This document shows positions 48,443 to 60,855 of a stretch of DNA of 64,000 nucleotides, in pieces. Both the position numbers and the translations under genes were made by a program. The DNA is from Prevotella sp. (lineage in GTDB: Bacteria > Bacteroidota > Bacteroidia > Bacteroidales > Bacteroidaceae). Within the stretch, counting starts at the first letter, position 1, and every line of letters starts with the position of its first letter. Where the stretch lies: positions 145,257 to 209,256 of the forward strand of contig JAIKZG010000009.1 of NCBI GenBank assembly GCA_024682415.1. Direction: 5' to 3'. The notes beneath the pieces were generated by a model. It was not told where the DNA came from. It saw only the letters and a list, made by a program, of their open reading frames with translations, and did not search any database.

Positions 48443-49338
48443 ACGTAGAAATAGGTAAACTCGCGTTGAAAAATCCCGTAATGACTGCTTCTGGCACGTT
48501 TGGTTATGGATTGGAGTTTGCTGATATCGTTCCTTTGGATGGTATCGGCGGAATAATCGTTAAGGGCACAACTCTTGAACCTCGTCAGGGTAATGATTAT
48601 CCTCGTATGGCAGAAACGCCTCAGGGCATGCTTAATTGCGTGGGATTGCAGAATAAGGGTGCAGATTACTTCTGTAAGCACATTTATCCGCAGATAAAGG
48701 ACATAGATACTAATATGATTGTAAATGTGTCGGGTTCTTCTCCTGATAATTATGCAGCCTGTGCCGCAAAAATCAACGAGCTGGAGAATATTCCCGCAAT
48801 TGAGCTTAATATCTCATGCCCGAATGTGAAAGACGGCGGAATGGCTTTCGGTGTTACTTGTGAGGGTGCGGCAAGCGTGGTAAAGGCTGTGCGCAAGGCG
48901 TATGACAAGACTCTTATCGTAAAGCTCTCGCCAAACGTCACAAATATAGCTGATATTGCCCGTGCCTGTGAAGCTGAGGGCGCAGACTGTGTTTCCTTGA
49001 TAAACACTCTTATGGGTATGGCTATCGATATTGAGCATCGATGCCCGAAATTGAGCATTAAGACTGGCGGACTTAGTGGCCCTGCAGTTAAGCCTGTTGC
49101 CGTGCGCATGGTTTGGCAAGTGAGTGATGCCGTTAAGATTCCTGTTATCGGATTGGGCGGTATCTCTACGGCTGAAGATGCGATAGAATTCCTGATGGCT
49201 GGTGCGTCGGCAATAGAAATAGGTACTGCCAATTTTATCGACCCTGCTACTACTATAAAGGTGCGCGACGGTATTAATATGTGGCTTGATGAGCATAATG
49301 TGAAGTCTGTGAAAGACATCATCGGAGCTGCAAAATAA
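48430..49338 (+). CDS. pyrD: Dihydroorotate dehydrogenase catalytic subunit (class 1B)
   Basis: [67 protein letters not shown]. Confidence 0.95.
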   Translation: MANLNVEIGKLALKNPVMTASGTFGYGLEFADIVPLDGIGGIIVKGTTLEPRQGNDYPRMAETPQGMLNCVGLQNKGADYFCKHIYPQIKDIDTNMIVNVSGSSPDNYAACAAKINELENIPAIELNISCPNVKDGGMAFGVTCEGAASVVKAVRKAYDKTLIVKLSPNVTNIADIARACEAEGADCVSLINTLMGMAIDIEHRCPKLSIKTGGLSGPAVKPVAVRMVWQVSDAVKIPVIGLGGISTAEDAIEFLMAGASAIEIGTANFIDPATTIKVRDGINMWLDEHNVKSVKDIIGAAK

Positions 49339-49385
49339 TAGAAAAAAGCGAATAAAGGCGTTATCGCCTGCTTCTTATAACAAAT

Positions 49386-49422
49386 AAAAAGCGGATGTGT
49401 TTTGATTGCACATCCGCTTTTT
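49386..49422. terminator. Bidirectional intrinsic terminator
   Basis: aaaaagcggatgtg / cacatccgcttttt between convergent pyrD and dnaJ. Confidence 0.92.
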
Positions 49423-49451
49423 CTTATTTAATATTGATTTCTCTTACAGAC

Positions 49452-50621
49452 TTATTTGAAATAGTTCTTAAACTTCTCAAAGATTGTCTTCTTTGTAGCG
49501 TCGTCACCTTTGAAGTTGTCGCTGTCCTTAAACTTCTCAATGGCTTTCTTCTCGTCCTTTGACAATGTCTTAGGCACATATACGCTGATGTTGATAAGGA
49601 TGTCGCCCTTGCCAGAGCCATAGCCCTGAACGGCTGGCAATCCTTTGCCACGCAGACGAAGAGTTTTGCCAGGCTGAGTGCCAGGTTCAATCTTTATCTT
49701 CACCTTTGTGCCCTCAATGGTAGGTATTTCAGCTTCGCCACCGAGAGTAGCGGTAGGGAAGTCGAGTAGGAGGTTGTAAATCACGTCCTGTCCGTCGCGA
49801 ACGAATGTATCGTTCTTCTCCTCGCTGATGAATACCTGAATATCGCCTGTTATGCCATTGTGCTGACCAGCGTTACCCTTGCCCTGAGCTGTTACCACCA
49901 TGCCCTCGGCTACGCCTGCAGGGATGTTGATTTCGATAACTTCCTCACCCTTGACAACACCCGTGCCATGACATTCGTGACATTTGTTCTTTATAATTGT
50001 TCCCTCACCGTGGCAGTCAGGACATTCTGTCTGTGTCTGCATCATGCCGAACATAGAGCGAACGGTACGCATTACGACGCCCGAACCATGACATGTAGGA
50101 CATGTTTCCGCGCCGCTGCCTGCCTCTGCTCCTGTGCCGTGGCAATGCTTACATTCTACATCCTTTTTCACCTTGAATTTCTTGGTAACGCCTGTCATAA
50201 TCTCCTGCAAGGTGAGCGTTACTCTCAGGCGCAAATCGGCACCGCGATATTGTGGCTTGCGTCCGCCACGACCACCGCCGAAGCCTCCGAAACCACCAAA
50301 GCCTTCAAATCCACCACGACCACCGAAAATGTCGCCGAAAGCAGAGAAAATGTCGTCCATAGAGAAGTCACCTCCTCCGAATCCGCCTGCGCCACCGCCC
50401 GGAGCATTGAATCCAAACTGGTCGTATTGCTGACGTTTCTTCGGGTCGTGGAGCACATCATAAGCCTCCGCAGCCTCCTTGAACTTCTCCTCAGCTTCTT
50501 TGTTGCCGGGGTTGCGATCAGGGTGATATTTTATAGCAAGCTTTCTATAAGCTTTCTTTATCTGGTCTTCTGTAGCATTCTTGTCAACGCCCAGAACTTC
50601 ATAATAATCTCTTTTTGCCAT
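49452..50621 (-). CDS. dnaJ: Chaperone DnaJ
   Basis: J-domain [25 protein letters not shown]; four CxxCxGxG zinc motifs. Confidence 0.97.
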   Translation of the reverse strand: MAKRDYYEVLGVDKNATEDQIKKAYRKLAIKYHPDRNPGNKEAEEKFKEAAEAYDVLHDPKKRQQYDQFGFNAPGGGAGGFGGGDFSMDDIFSAFGDIFGGRGGFEGFGGFGGFGGGRGGRKPQYRGADLRLRVTLTLQEIMTGVTKKFKVKKDVECKHCHGTGAEAGSGAETCPTCHGSGVVMRTVRSMFGMMQTQTECPDCHGEGTIIKNKCHECHGTGVVKGEEVIEINIPAGVAEGMVVTAQGKGNAGQHNGITGDIQVFISEEKNDTFVRDGQDVIYNLLLDFPTATLGGEAEIPTIEGTKVKIKIEPGTQPGKTLRLRGKGLPAVQGYGSGKGDILINISVYVPKTLSKDEKKAIEKFKDSDNFKGDDATKKTIFEKFKNYFK

Positions 50622-50668
50622 AATCTTATGTTCTTATTGAACTGTTTTGCTCTTTCCGAACTATGCTG

Positions 50669-51265
50669 TTATTGTCCTACCGCAACTTTCGCGTGTCTGA
50701 TAACCTTGTCGTTGAGCGTATAGCCGTTCAACACGCAGTCGATGATTTTGCCCTTCTTGTCATCGCCCATGCCAGGCACCATCGCAATGGCTTCGTGGAA
50801 ATCTACGTCGAAGTCTTTGCCTTCGGTCTCGATTTTCTTCACGCCCATGCTGCCAAGCACTTTGATAAACTTCTGAGCGATAAGTTCCCATCCTTCCTCA
50901 AGCTTCTCGGCACTCTCTGCCTTGTCGGCATTGGCAATAGCGCGCTCCATATCGTCGAGGATAGGGAGAATGGCATTCACCGTCTTCTCGCTGCCGTTGA
51001 GGATAAGCTCTGCCTTTTCCTTTATGGTGCGCTTCTTGTAGTTATCAAATTCCGCTACTGTGCGCAGATATTTGTCTTTCAGCTCCGCAATCTGCTGTTC
51101 GGCTTCAGCCAAAGCTTCTTCCGGAGTTTTTTCTTTTGTTTCTTCTTCCGCTGTCTGCTCCTCAGCCTTGTTTTCTTCGGTAGCAGCCTCTTGTGTAGAA
51201 TCCTCGTTGTTCATAGCAGGATTCTCTTCCTGAATGTCTTTCTTTATATCTTTTTCGTTTGCCAT
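50669..51265 (-). CDS. grpE: Nucleotide exchange factor GrpE
   Basis: RTVAEFDNYKKRTIKEKAEL; HEAIAMVPGMGDDKKGKIIDCVLNGYTLNDKVIRHAKVAV. MANEKDIKK start preferred. Confidence 0.95.
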   Translation of the reverse strand: MANEKDIKKDIQEENPAMNNEDSTQEAATEENKAEEQTAEEETKEKTPEEALAEAEQQIAELKDKYLRTVAEFDNYKKRTIKEKAELILNGSEKTVNAILPILDDMERAIANADKAESAEKLEEGWELIAQKFIKVLGSMGVKKIETEGKDFDVDFHEAIAMVPGMGDDKKGKIIDCVLNGYTLNDKVIRHAKVAVGQ

Positions 51266-51297
51266 AATTATATCTTTGTTTCTATAATATATACATA

Positions 51298-51367
51298 CAA
51301 AAAACATGCCAAACGGGTACAATCATGCTCCTTTTTCGCATAGCTGTGCCGATTTGGCATGTTTTTT
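51298..51367. terminator. Hairpin between grpE and the ABC-F gene
   Basis: aaaaaacatgccaaa / tttggcatgtttttt. Confidence 0.8.
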
Positions 51368-51388
51368 ATGAAGTTTTAATATATTATG

Positions 51389-53011
<1,623 letters not shown>

Positions 53012-53198
53012 TTAAATTTATATACGATTTTACAAAATCGGTGCAAAGGTACTCATTTTCTTTGTGATAACAAAAATAAAAAAAGTCAAAAGACTCAAAT
53101 CTTCCCGGTTTAGAAGAATTGAGCCTTTTGTGTTTGTTTGGAATAATATATTGAAATAAATTCGAATCGCTTTAATTTAAAATGCGACTCAGCGAACC

Positions 53199-53468
53199 TT
53201 AAGCTTCTGCTCCAGATTCAGGAATGACTGAAACGAAACTCTTGTTCTTGCGACCCTTGTGGAACTGTACAGTACCATCAACGAGTGCATAGAGAGTGTC
53301 GTCCTTACCAATAGCAACGTTAGTGCTTGGATTGTGCTTTGTGCCACGCTGACGAACGATGATGTTGCCTGCTACGCACTTCTGTCCACCCCAAATCTTT
53401 ACGCCTAATCTCTGTGAAGCTGATTCACGTCCGTTCTTAGAACTACCTACACCTTTTTTGTGTGCCAT
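53199..53468 (-). CDS. rpmA: 50S ribosomal protein L27
   Basis: [29 protein letters not shown]. Confidence 0.97.
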   Translation of the reverse strand: MAHKKGVGSSKNGRESASQRLGVKIWGGQKCVAGNIIVRQRGTKHNPSTNVAIGKDDTLYALVDGTVQFHKGRKNKSFVSVIPESGAEA

Positions 53469-53486
53469 GATGAATTTCCTCCGTTT

Positions 53487-53804
53487 TTAAGCGATTACTT
53501 GTTTAACTTCTACCTGAGTGAACTGTGCGCGGTGACCGTTCTTCTTGCGAGAATCCTTGCGACGCTTCATCTTGAAGACGATAATCTTATCGCCCTTTAC
53601 GAGTGGGTTCACTACTTCTACTACTACCTTAGCACCTTCTACAGTTGGTGCACCTACTGTGACTGTACCCTCGTTGTCTACGAGCAATACCTTGTCAAAT
53701 TCAACAGTCTTGCCTTCTTCGGCGTCCTTGATACGGTTTACAAAGAGCTTCTTGCCCTCTTCAACCTTGAACTGCTGACCGTTAATTTCTACAATTGCGT
53801 ACAT
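53487..53804 (-). CDS. rplU: 50S ribosomal protein L21
   Basis: [48 protein letters not shown]. Confidence 0.97.
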   Translation of the reverse strand: MYAIVEINGQQFKVEEGKKLFVNRIKDAEEGKTVEFDKVLLVDNEGTVTVGAPTVEGAKVVVEVVNPLVKGDKIIVFKMKRRKDSRKKNGHRAQFTQVEVKQVIA

Positions 53805-53892
53805 TTATTTTAATTATATAAACGGGTTTTTCCGCAAGGCGAATGGAGCATCTACCATTACTTGTTCGAGCCTTTACGGACTAAATCGGCTG

Positions 53893-53900
53893 CAAAGGTA
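53893..53900 (-). promoter_or_regulatory. -7 box TACCTTTG (minus strand) for rplU-rpmA
   Basis: caaaggta on plus strand. Confidence 0.6.
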
Positions 53901-53946
53901 CTAACTTTCCTTCTAATGAGGATTGCTTATATTATTCGCATTTATA

Positions 53947-55254
53947 TTATTTAACGTTATTTAGTAGGAAATTCTTAAATGCGCCGAAATCATTGTCCAT
54001 CAACACACTTTGTTTCTTTCCTTTCATAAATGCCGCCAGTCTTTCGGGTATTTCCACTTCCGCTCCGATGATTTCTTCCACCGTGTCTTTGAATTTCGCG
54101 GGGTGGGCAGTTTCGCAGAACACTCCCGTTTCGCCATCTTTCAGTCCTTCTTTCAACGCGCGGTAGCCACAGGCTCCATGAGGGTCGAGAATATATCCGT
54201 CGATTTCATAGCAGGCTTTCATCGTTTCGCCTATCTGCTCGTCGCTGTAGGTAGCTCCGCTCACATGGCTTTTGATTGTTTCCCATGAGCCATCGTATAG
54301 GTCGAGAATGCGTGCGAAGTTGCTTGGCGCGCCCACGTCCATAGCGTTTGCCAACGTGTGCAAACTTGCCTTCGGTTCATATTTTCCTGTAAGCAGATAC
54401 TTATAGAAAATGTCGTTGGCGTTGTTGGCAGCGATAAATCTCTTTATTGGCAGTCCCATCTGCTGACCGAATAAGGCTGCTGTGATGTTGCCGAAGTTTC
54501 CGCTCGGCACGCACACCACAAAGTCTTTTGCCTTGCCCAGCTTCTTTGCCTGTGCGTAGGCATTGAAATAATAGAATGCCTGTGGCAAGAATCGTGCCAC
54601 ATTTATGGAGTTGGCAGAAGTGAGCTTCATCTTTGCGTTAAGCTCCTTGTCCATGAAAGCGTTCTTCACGAGAGCCTGGCAGTCGTCGAACACGCCGTCT
54701 ACTTCTATGGCTGTTATGTTTTGTCCGAGGGTGGTAAACTGGCTTTCCTGTATCTTGCTCACCTTGCCTTTAGGATAGAGCACATACACATGAATGCCTT
54801 CCACACCGAGGAAACCATTTGCCACGGCAGAACCAGTGTCGCCACTTGTCGCCACGAGCACATTCACTTCCTCTTTGCCTTCCTGCTTAGTGAAATATTG
54901 CAGCAGTCGTGCCATGAATCGCGCGCCCACATCCTTGAATGCCAGCGTAGGGCCATGAAACAGTTCAAGAGAATATATGTTTTCCTCCACCTTTTTTATA
55001 GGAGTGGGGAATGAAAGAGTGTCGTAAACAATCTTTTTCAGTGCTTCGTGTTCTACGTCTTCACCGAAGAATGCCTTTGCCACTTCGTAAGACATTTCCT
55101 GAAACGACATTTTGTCAATGCTTTCAAAGAAATTCTGTGGCAACTTATTGATTTTCTCAGGCATATACAAGCCTTTATCTGGCGCAAGACCTTTCACTAC
55201 GGCTTCATGCAGTGTGGCTAATGGCGCCTGCTTGTTGGTACTATAATATTTCAT
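53947..55254 (-). CDS. thrC: Threonine synthase
   Basis: LELFHGPTLAFKDVGARFMARLLQYF; ATSGDTGSAVANGF; VPSGNFGNITAALFGQQMGLP. Confidence 0.95.
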   Translation of the reverse strand: MKYYSTNKQAPLATLHEAVVKGLAPDKGLYMPEKINKLPQNFFESIDKMSFQEMSYEVAKAFFGEDVEHEALKKIVYDTLSFPTPIKKVEENIYSLELFHGPTLAFKDVGARFMARLLQYFTKQEGKEEVNVLVATSGDTGSAVANGFLGVEGIHVYVLYPKGKVSKIQESQFTTLGQNITAIEVDGVFDDCQALVKNAFMDKELNAKMKLTSANSINVARFLPQAFYYFNAYAQAKKLGKAKDFVVCVPSGNFGNITAALFGQQMGLPIKRFIAANNANDIFYKYLLTGKYEPKASLHTLANAMDVGAPSNFARILDLYDGSWETIKSHVSGATYSDEQIGETMKACYEIDGYILDPHGACGYRALKEGLKDGETGVFCETAHPAKFKDTVEEIIGAEVEIPERLAAFMKGKKQSVLMDNDFGAFKNFLLNNVK

Positions 55255-55260
55255 GATAAA

Positions 55261-56502
55261 TTATAATTTCATAAACTCGTCCATGAATTCATGGAGCGTC
55301 AATAATCCATATCCACCGCTCACGCAGCTCACTTCGTCATATTCTGTCACGCCGTCAGGCTCAATGCCCTTATGCCAGAATATGAACGGCACGGGCTCTT
55401 TCACATGAGTGCGTATCTCCACAGGGGTAGGGTGGTCGGGCAGAATAGCTATGCTTACAGGCTCATACCATGTCTTCACCTCATTATATATAGGCTCTAT
55501 TATGCGCTGGTCGAGATATTCTATCGTGTGCAGCTTCAATTCAAGGTTGCCATCGTGGCCTGCTTCGTCGCTTGCCTCAAGATGCAGAAATACGAAGTCG
55601 TCTTTTCTTAAAGCCTCTATCGCAGCCTGCGCCTTGCCCTCATAATTGGTATCTGAAAGTCCTGTTGCACCTGGCACATCAATGTTTCTCAATCCGGCAT
55701 AATGCCCGATACCTTTTATCAAATCAACAGCCGATATGCACGCGCCACTCTTAATCTGCGGATAAAGGTTGGCAAGCGTTTCCATTGATGGGCGGTAACC
55801 TCCGCTCCATGGCCATACGGAGTCTGCCAAGTCCTCACCGCGTCTTTCGCGCGCCTTGTTGAAAGGGTGCTCAGTCAGCAGCACCTGCGATTCAAGGATA
55901 AGAGTATTTATAAGGTCGGCAGTCTCTCTTGCTGTCATTCTGTCGCCGTCTTTCCTGTCTTCCCATCCCTTTTCAGGCTTCACCATCAGCTCGCGCCATG
56001 GTTCATTGGGGTGGTCGTGAGGAGGAGCGCACACAATGTGCTTGTTGCCACCCCTTATTATTAATAGGTGGCGATATTGAATTCCTGTGATAAACTGCAC
56101 GCGGTCGTTGCCAAGTTTGGCGTTGAGATATTTTATCAGCGTGTCGGCATCTTCTGTTTTCAGATGTCCACCATGATGATTTTTAATCACCCCGTCGTCA
56201 AGGCATACTATGTTGCATCTCAAAGCCAAGTCGTCCTCTCTCATTTCATATCCTATCGACGCAGCTTCCAGAGGCCCTCTTCCTTCATACACCTTGTTGA
56301 GGTCGTAGCCCAGTATGGCAGTGTTGGCCACTTCCGAGCCTGGCAGAAAACCATCGGGAATGGTGTTGAGCCTGCCAGTGCGCCCTTTCTTAGCCAGCAT
56401 ATCCATGTAGGGCGTGTCGGCATATTGCAGAAGCGTCTTGCCGCCTAATCTCTCCACGGCATGATCCGCCATGCCGTCACCTAAAATGATAATGTGTTTC
56501 AT
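55261..56502 (-). CDS. apgM: ApgM-family phosphoglycerate mutase-like protein (possible homoserine kinase from operon context)
   Basis: MKHIIILGDGMADHAVERLGGKTLLQYADTPYMD; lies between thrC and thrA. Confidence 0.88.
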   Translation of the reverse strand: MKHIIILGDGMADHAVERLGGKTLLQYADTPYMDMLAKKGRTGRLNTIPDGFLPGSEVANTAILGYDLNKVYEGRGPLEAASIGYEMREDDLALRCNIVCLDDGVIKNHHGGHLKTEDADTLIKYLNAKLGNDRVQFITGIQYRHLLIIRGGNKHIVCAPPHDHPNEPWRELMVKPEKGWEDRKDGDRMTARETADLINTLILESQVLLTEHPFNKARERRGEDLADSVWPWSGGYRPSMETLANLYPQIKSGACISAVDLIKGIGHYAGLRNIDVPGATGLSDTNYEGKAQAAIEALRKDDFVFLHLEASDEAGHDGNLELKLHTIEYLDQRIIEPIYNEVKTWYEPVSIAILPDHPTPVEIRTHVKEPVPFIFWHKGIEPDGVTEYDEVSCVSGGYGLLTLHEFMDEFMKL

Positions 56503-56507
56503 AAGCC

Positions 56508-58943
56508 TTATATGTTTGCTATTGACATGATATTCGCGAATACGCCTGCTGCCGTCACTTCAGCTCCAGCTCCATAGCCCTGTATCTGCATAGGGTATTC
56601 TTTGTAGCGTTCTGATGTGAGCAGCACGATATTGTTTGAGCCTTCCAAATTATAGAAAGGAGAGTTCCTGTCTACTTCCTGCAATGCCACTTGGGTGTTG
56701 CCCTGCTGCATGGTCGCTACGAAGCGCCAACGTTTTCCCTCACTCTCCAACTGCTTTCTGCGAGCCTCAAAGTCGGCATCGAGCGCTGGCAGCTTCTTCC
56801 AGAAATCGTCTACGCTGCCCTCAAAATAATCGTCGGGCACAAACAGATGTTTTTCCACATCGCCTGTTTCTACCTTATATCCGGCTTCGCGTGTAAGGAT
56901 TACGAGCTTTCTTACCACATCCGTTCCGCTAAGGTCTATTCGTGGGTCTGGCTCGCTGTAGCCGCTCTCTTTCGCTCTGCGCACAGCTTCAGAGAAAGGC
57001 ACGTCTGCCGAAATCTCATTAAATATGAAGTTGAGCGTGCCCGATAGCACAGCCTCTATCTTTGAAATCTTGTCGCCAGAGTTTCTAAGGTCGTTGATAG
57101 TGCCTATGATAGGTAATCCAGCGCCCACATTGGTTTCAAATCTGAACAATACGCCACGTTTCAGTGCGGTGCGTTTCAGCGACAGATAATTCTCATAATC
57201 GCTTGAAGCCGCAATCTTGTTGGCTGCCACCACGCTCACATTGCTGTTGAGCAGCGGTTGGTATATCTCGGCTATCTCCTTGCTTGCCGTGCAGTCTACA
57301 AACACGCTGTTAAACATGTTCATGCCTATGATAGTTTCCTTTATCAGCTGCGCGTTGCTTTTCTCCGACTGCTTCAGTTGCTCACGGAAGTTGTCGAGGT
57401 CGAGTCCGTCGCGGTTGTATATGGCGTTTTTGCTGCTTGCTATTCCCACCACGTTCAGTTTCAGTCGGCGGCGGTTTTTCAAATCCTCATATTGGCTCTT
57501 TATCTGCTCTATAAGCATACCGCCAACTGTGCCCACACCGCATATAAAGAGGTTGAGCACCTTGTATTCTGAAAGGAAGAATGAGTCGTGGAGTACGTTG
57601 AGTGATTTCCTGAGCGATTTTCCGTCTACCACGAATGATATATTTGTTTCGCTTGCGCCCTGTGCGCATGCTATCACGCTTATGCCCGAACGCCCAAGCG
57701 TGCCAAACAGCTTACCGGCGATACCAGGCGTGTGCTTCATGTTTTCACCCACGATAGCCACCGTGGCGAGTCCGCTTTCCGCGCTCATCGGGAACATCGC
57801 GCCCGTAACGATTTCCTTGGCAAACTCCTCATTGAGCACTCTCACCGCTTCTTGCGCATCGGCATCTCTCACGCCTATTGACGTAGAGTTTTCCGATGAA
57901 GCCTGCGAAACGAGGAACACGCTTATACCATTGTTGGCCAAGGCTGTGAATATACGCCTGTTTACACCGATTACGCCCACCATGGAAAGACCTGTAACCG
58001 TAATCAGCGTAGTGCCGCTTATGCTTGATATACCTTTGATAGGCTTGCTGTCGTTTTCTATCTCTTTCTTAATTATCGTGCCTGTTCCGTCGGGGTTGAA
58101 AGTGTTCTTCACCATTATCGGAATGTCCTTTATCAGAACAGGATATATCGTAGGAGGATACACCACCTTTGCACCGAAGTTGCAAAGCTCCATTGCCTCC
58201 ACATAGCTTAGCTCATTGATGGTGTAGGCGGTCTTTATCACTCTCGGATCGGCAGTCATAAATCCGTCTACGTCTGTCCATATCTCCAACACCTCAGCGT
58301 CGAGCGCGCCTGCTATTATCGCAGCCGTATAGTCAGAGCCGCCTCTGCCCAAATTGGTTATCTCGCCCGTATCTCTGTCGGTGCTTATAAATCCTGGCAC
58401 GAGCGAAACTCTTGGCAGCTCGGCAAAAGCATCCCTTACGAGCTTGTTGCTAAGCTCCATGTCGAGCATATTCTTCTTGTTCTTAAACTCGGTCTTGATA
58501 AATTCGCGCGAGTCAAGCCACTGCGACCCCCTTATGAGTGTCGCCACAATCTGCGATGATATGCGCTCGCCGTAGCTTACTATGGCGTTCTGCGTCTTTT
58601 CGCTCAAATCATGTATCAGGAATACGCCGAAATAAATAGAGCGCAGCTGCTCCAGCAGGGCGTCTACTTTCGAGAATAGTTTTTCCCTTGCCTGAGTGTC
58701 AGTAATAATAGTGTCTATTATGGTGTGGTGTCTGTCTACCATTTCGCTGTAGGCGGCACGCCATTCCTCGTCGCCTTTCAGAGCCAGTTGAGCTGTAGCC
58801 AGCAGTTTGTCGGTAATGCCTCCGAGGGCGCTCACCACCACAATGACAGGCTGTTTTTTAGCCTCTCTCTCCACTATGCGTTTCACGCTTAGAATACTTT
58901 TTACGGAACCCACGGATGTTCCGCCGAATTTTAATACTTTCAT
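56508..58943 (-). CDS. thrA: Bifunctional aspartate kinase/homoserine dehydrogenase
   Basis: MKVLKFGGTSVGSVKSI; GRGGSDYTAAIIAGAL; HSD domain GVGTVGGMLIEQI. Confidence 0.95.
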   Translation of the reverse strand: MKVLKFGGTSVGSVKSILSVKRIVEREAKKQPVIVVVSALGGITDKLLATAQLALKGDEEWRAAYSEMVDRHHTIIDTIITDTQAREKLFSKVDALLEQLRSIYFGVFLIHDLSEKTQNAIVSYGERISSQIVATLIRGSQWLDSREFIKTEFKNKKNMLDMELSNKLVRDAFAELPRVSLVPGFISTDRDTGEITNLGRGGSDYTAAIIAGALDAEVLEIWTDVDGFMTADPRVIKTAYTINELSYVEAMELCNFGAKVVYPPTIYPVLIKDIPIMVKNTFNPDGTGTIIKKEIENDSKPIKGISSISGTTLITVTGLSMVGVIGVNRRIFTALANNGISVFLVSQASSENSTSIGVRDADAQEAVRVLNEEFAKEIVTGAMFPMSAESGLATVAIVGENMKHTPGIAGKLFGTLGRSGISVIACAQGASETNISFVVDGKSLRKSLNVLHDSFFLSEYKVLNLFICGVGTVGGMLIEQIKSQYEDLKNRRRLKLNVVGIASSKNAIYNRDGLDLDNFREQLKQSEKSNAQLIKETIIGMNMFNSVFVDCTASKEIAEIYQPLLNSNVSVVAANKIAASSDYENYLSLKRTALKRGVLFRFETNVGAGLPIIGTINDLRNSGDKISKIEAVLSGTLNFIFNEISADVPFSEAVRRAKESGYSEPDPRIDLSGTDVVRKLVILTREAGYKVETGDVEKHLFVPDDYFEGSVDDFWKKLPALDADFEARRKQLESEGKRWRFVATMQQGNTQVALQEVDRNSPFYNLEGSNNIVLLTSERYKEYPMQIQGYGAGAEVTAAGVFANIMSIANI

Positions 58944-59137
58944 CTTTTTTAGTAAATGTCGTCTTCTCTTAAATCACTATTCATGCCTCCCCATCTACGA
59001 TTGGGGCCAGACGTGAACTTAAATGCAAAAATAATAACTTTTATGTGTTTCGCAAAGATTTTCCGTTTGTTTTTCAATTTTTAATTAATATGGCGTGCTT
59101 TCCTTTCAATATGTTTGTGAGAGTGAATGTTTTGCTA

Positions 59138-59145
59138 TAAATTTG
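59138..59145 (+). promoter_or_regulatory. -7 box TAAATTTG for the methyltransferase gene
   Basis: Matches TAnnTTTG. Confidence 0.5.
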
Positions 59146-59206
59146 CAGCTAAAATTACGAAAACTAATTATCAAACATAAAAACTTACATATATACATAT
59201 AATAAT

Positions 59207-60001
59207 ATGCAAAACAGACATTTGGATCGAAAGCAATATTTCGAGGAAGAATCAGCTACATCTAAAAACTATTATCTGCCTTATCTCAGGCGCTTCACCA
59301 ATGTGGGCAAGGGCGTGAGAGTTATTGAAGTGGGCTGCGGAGAGGGTGGCAATCTCCTGCCTTTCTATAATGACGGCTGCCATGTTTCGGGCATAGACTT
59401 CTCAGAGGGGCGCATAGAGCAGGCCAACACATTCTTTCGCGCTCATGGTGCCGACGGCGATTTCCGTTCGGGCGACTTCCTTAAAGCTGAATCACCTAAA
59501 AGCGAGAGCGAAAAATATGATATTGTGCTCATGCACGATGTGATAGAGCATATTCCGCAAAACCTAAAGAAGCCTTTTCTTACCCACATTCAGGAGTTTA
59601 TGAAGAAAGACGCCGTCTTCTTCTGTGCCTTCCCCGCATGGCGTATGCCTTTCGGAGGTCATCAGCAGATAGGGCGTGGCTTCGCCTCTAAGCTGCCGTT
59701 TATCCATCTTCTGCCGAAGCCTGTCTACAGATGGCTGCTCAATCTCAGCGGCGAGAACGACGGCACGATAAAGGAGCTTTTCTCCATCCGTGAGTCGCAG
59801 ATGCGAGTAGAATGTTTTGAGCACCTCGTCAAGGAATGTCATTTTGCTATGAAAGACCGCGTGTTCTGGTTTATCAATCCTCATTATTTGCAGAAGTTCG
59901 GCTTGAAGCCTCGTGTGCTCAGAGCACCCATCTCCAAGATTCCTTACGTAAGGAATTTCTTTACCACCTCTTGCTTCTATATGCTTAAGAAAGCAGCATA
60001 A
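59207..60001 (+). CDS. Class I SAM-dependent methyltransferase
   Basis: VIEVGCGEGGNLLPFYNDGCHVSGIDFSEGRIEQA; YDIVLMHDVIEHI. Confidence 0.88.
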   Translation: MQNRHLDRKQYFEEESATSKNYYLPYLRRFTNVGKGVRVIEVGCGEGGNLLPFYNDGCHVSGIDFSEGRIEQANTFFRAHGADGDFRSGDFLKAESPKSESEKYDIVLMHDVIEHIPQNLKKPFLTHIQEFMKKDAVFFCAFPAWRMPFGGHQQIGRGFASKLPFIHLLPKPVYRWLLNLSGENDGTIKELFSIRESQMRVECFEHLVKECHFAMKDRVFWFINPHYLQKFGLKPRVLRAPISKIPYVRNFFTTSCFYMLKKAA

Positions 60002-60083
60002 ACTTATACCTACTGCGCTGCATTTCGTGGCTTCTCGCTCTTTGCAAAGTCATAAATGCAGCGCAGTCGCGCATTCTTATTTA

Positions 60084-60508
60084 TTGCAAGCTATGAAATG
60101 AAAATAAGAAGATTTGCCCGTTCCATATTTTTATAATCTTTGCTTTAAGAAGCGAAAAACGCAAGCGTAGTATTTAATACTATTTAACAACGAGGTGAAA
60201 CTATGTTTATAGTTGTAGCAGATTGTTAATAAGAAAGTGAAACTATGTTTATAGTTGTAGCGGATTGTTAATAGAAAGTGAAACTATGTATATAGTCGTA
60301 GCAGATTGTTAATAGATAGTGAAACCATGTTTGTAGTTGTATCAGAATGTTAATAAGAAGTCATTTCTACGGCTATAATTGCCTTTCGTCTTAAATTTTT
60401 CCTCATTCTCTTCGCTTTGAATGAAGATTTATTCGTAACTTTGCCTTTAAAATTAAAGGTGGAGAAGCAGATTATTAACATCTTCCTCTGCCGATAACTG
60501 TAAAAACA
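60084..60508. repeat. Dispersed ~425-bp intergenic element, copy 2
   Basis: Same layout as 10183-10608; four repeat units at 60195, 60237, 60278, 60319. Confidence 0.9.
60436..60443 (+). promoter_or_regulatory. -7 box TAACTTTG at the 3' end of element copy 2 (absent in copy 1)
   Basis: Matches TAnnTTTG; would give a ~400-nt leader for the helicase gene. Confidence 0.5.
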
Positions 60509-60669
60509 GAAAAATAGAGCAAACTGTCTGCTATATATAATAATGTAGAGGCAGCGTCTTTCGCAATTGCGAATTACTTGTATATAAAAGCTGTAACGAG
60601 CATTACGATAGGCAGACATATTTTTGATATAAAGTGAATTAAAATCACTGCATACTAATTTTGATGTGG

Positions 60670-60836
60670 CTTAGTTGCTAAAAGTTCGACCAAAATAAAA
60701 GTACACAGCCACGGAGAAGTCAGGATGCACCTTGCTATAGGTGCACCCTTTTCCGTGTATATGTGTACATAGGGCAATCTTTGGTCGGACTCCCTCGCAA
60801 CTAAGATACACGAGAAAGGTGGTGCATCTTTTTTTT
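60670..60836 (+). ncRNA. Nested long hairpin / candidate leader RNA upstream of the helicase gene
   Basis: cttagttgc 60670-60678/gcaactaag 60797-60805; agttcgaccaaa 60683-60694/tttggtcggact 60780-60791; gtacaca 60701-60707/tgtgtac 60762-60768; cacgga/tccgtg; tgcacc 60726-60731/ggtgca 60740-60745; then ggtgcatc + T8 at 60821-60836. Confidence 0.6.
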
Positions 60837-60855
60837 ATTATCAGATTTTAGCAAG

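Noticed and set aside
53805-53892. L21-type autoregulatory leader RNA
   Set aside because: An ~80-nt leader exists between the rplU promoter and start, but I could not recognise a known leader fold by eye.
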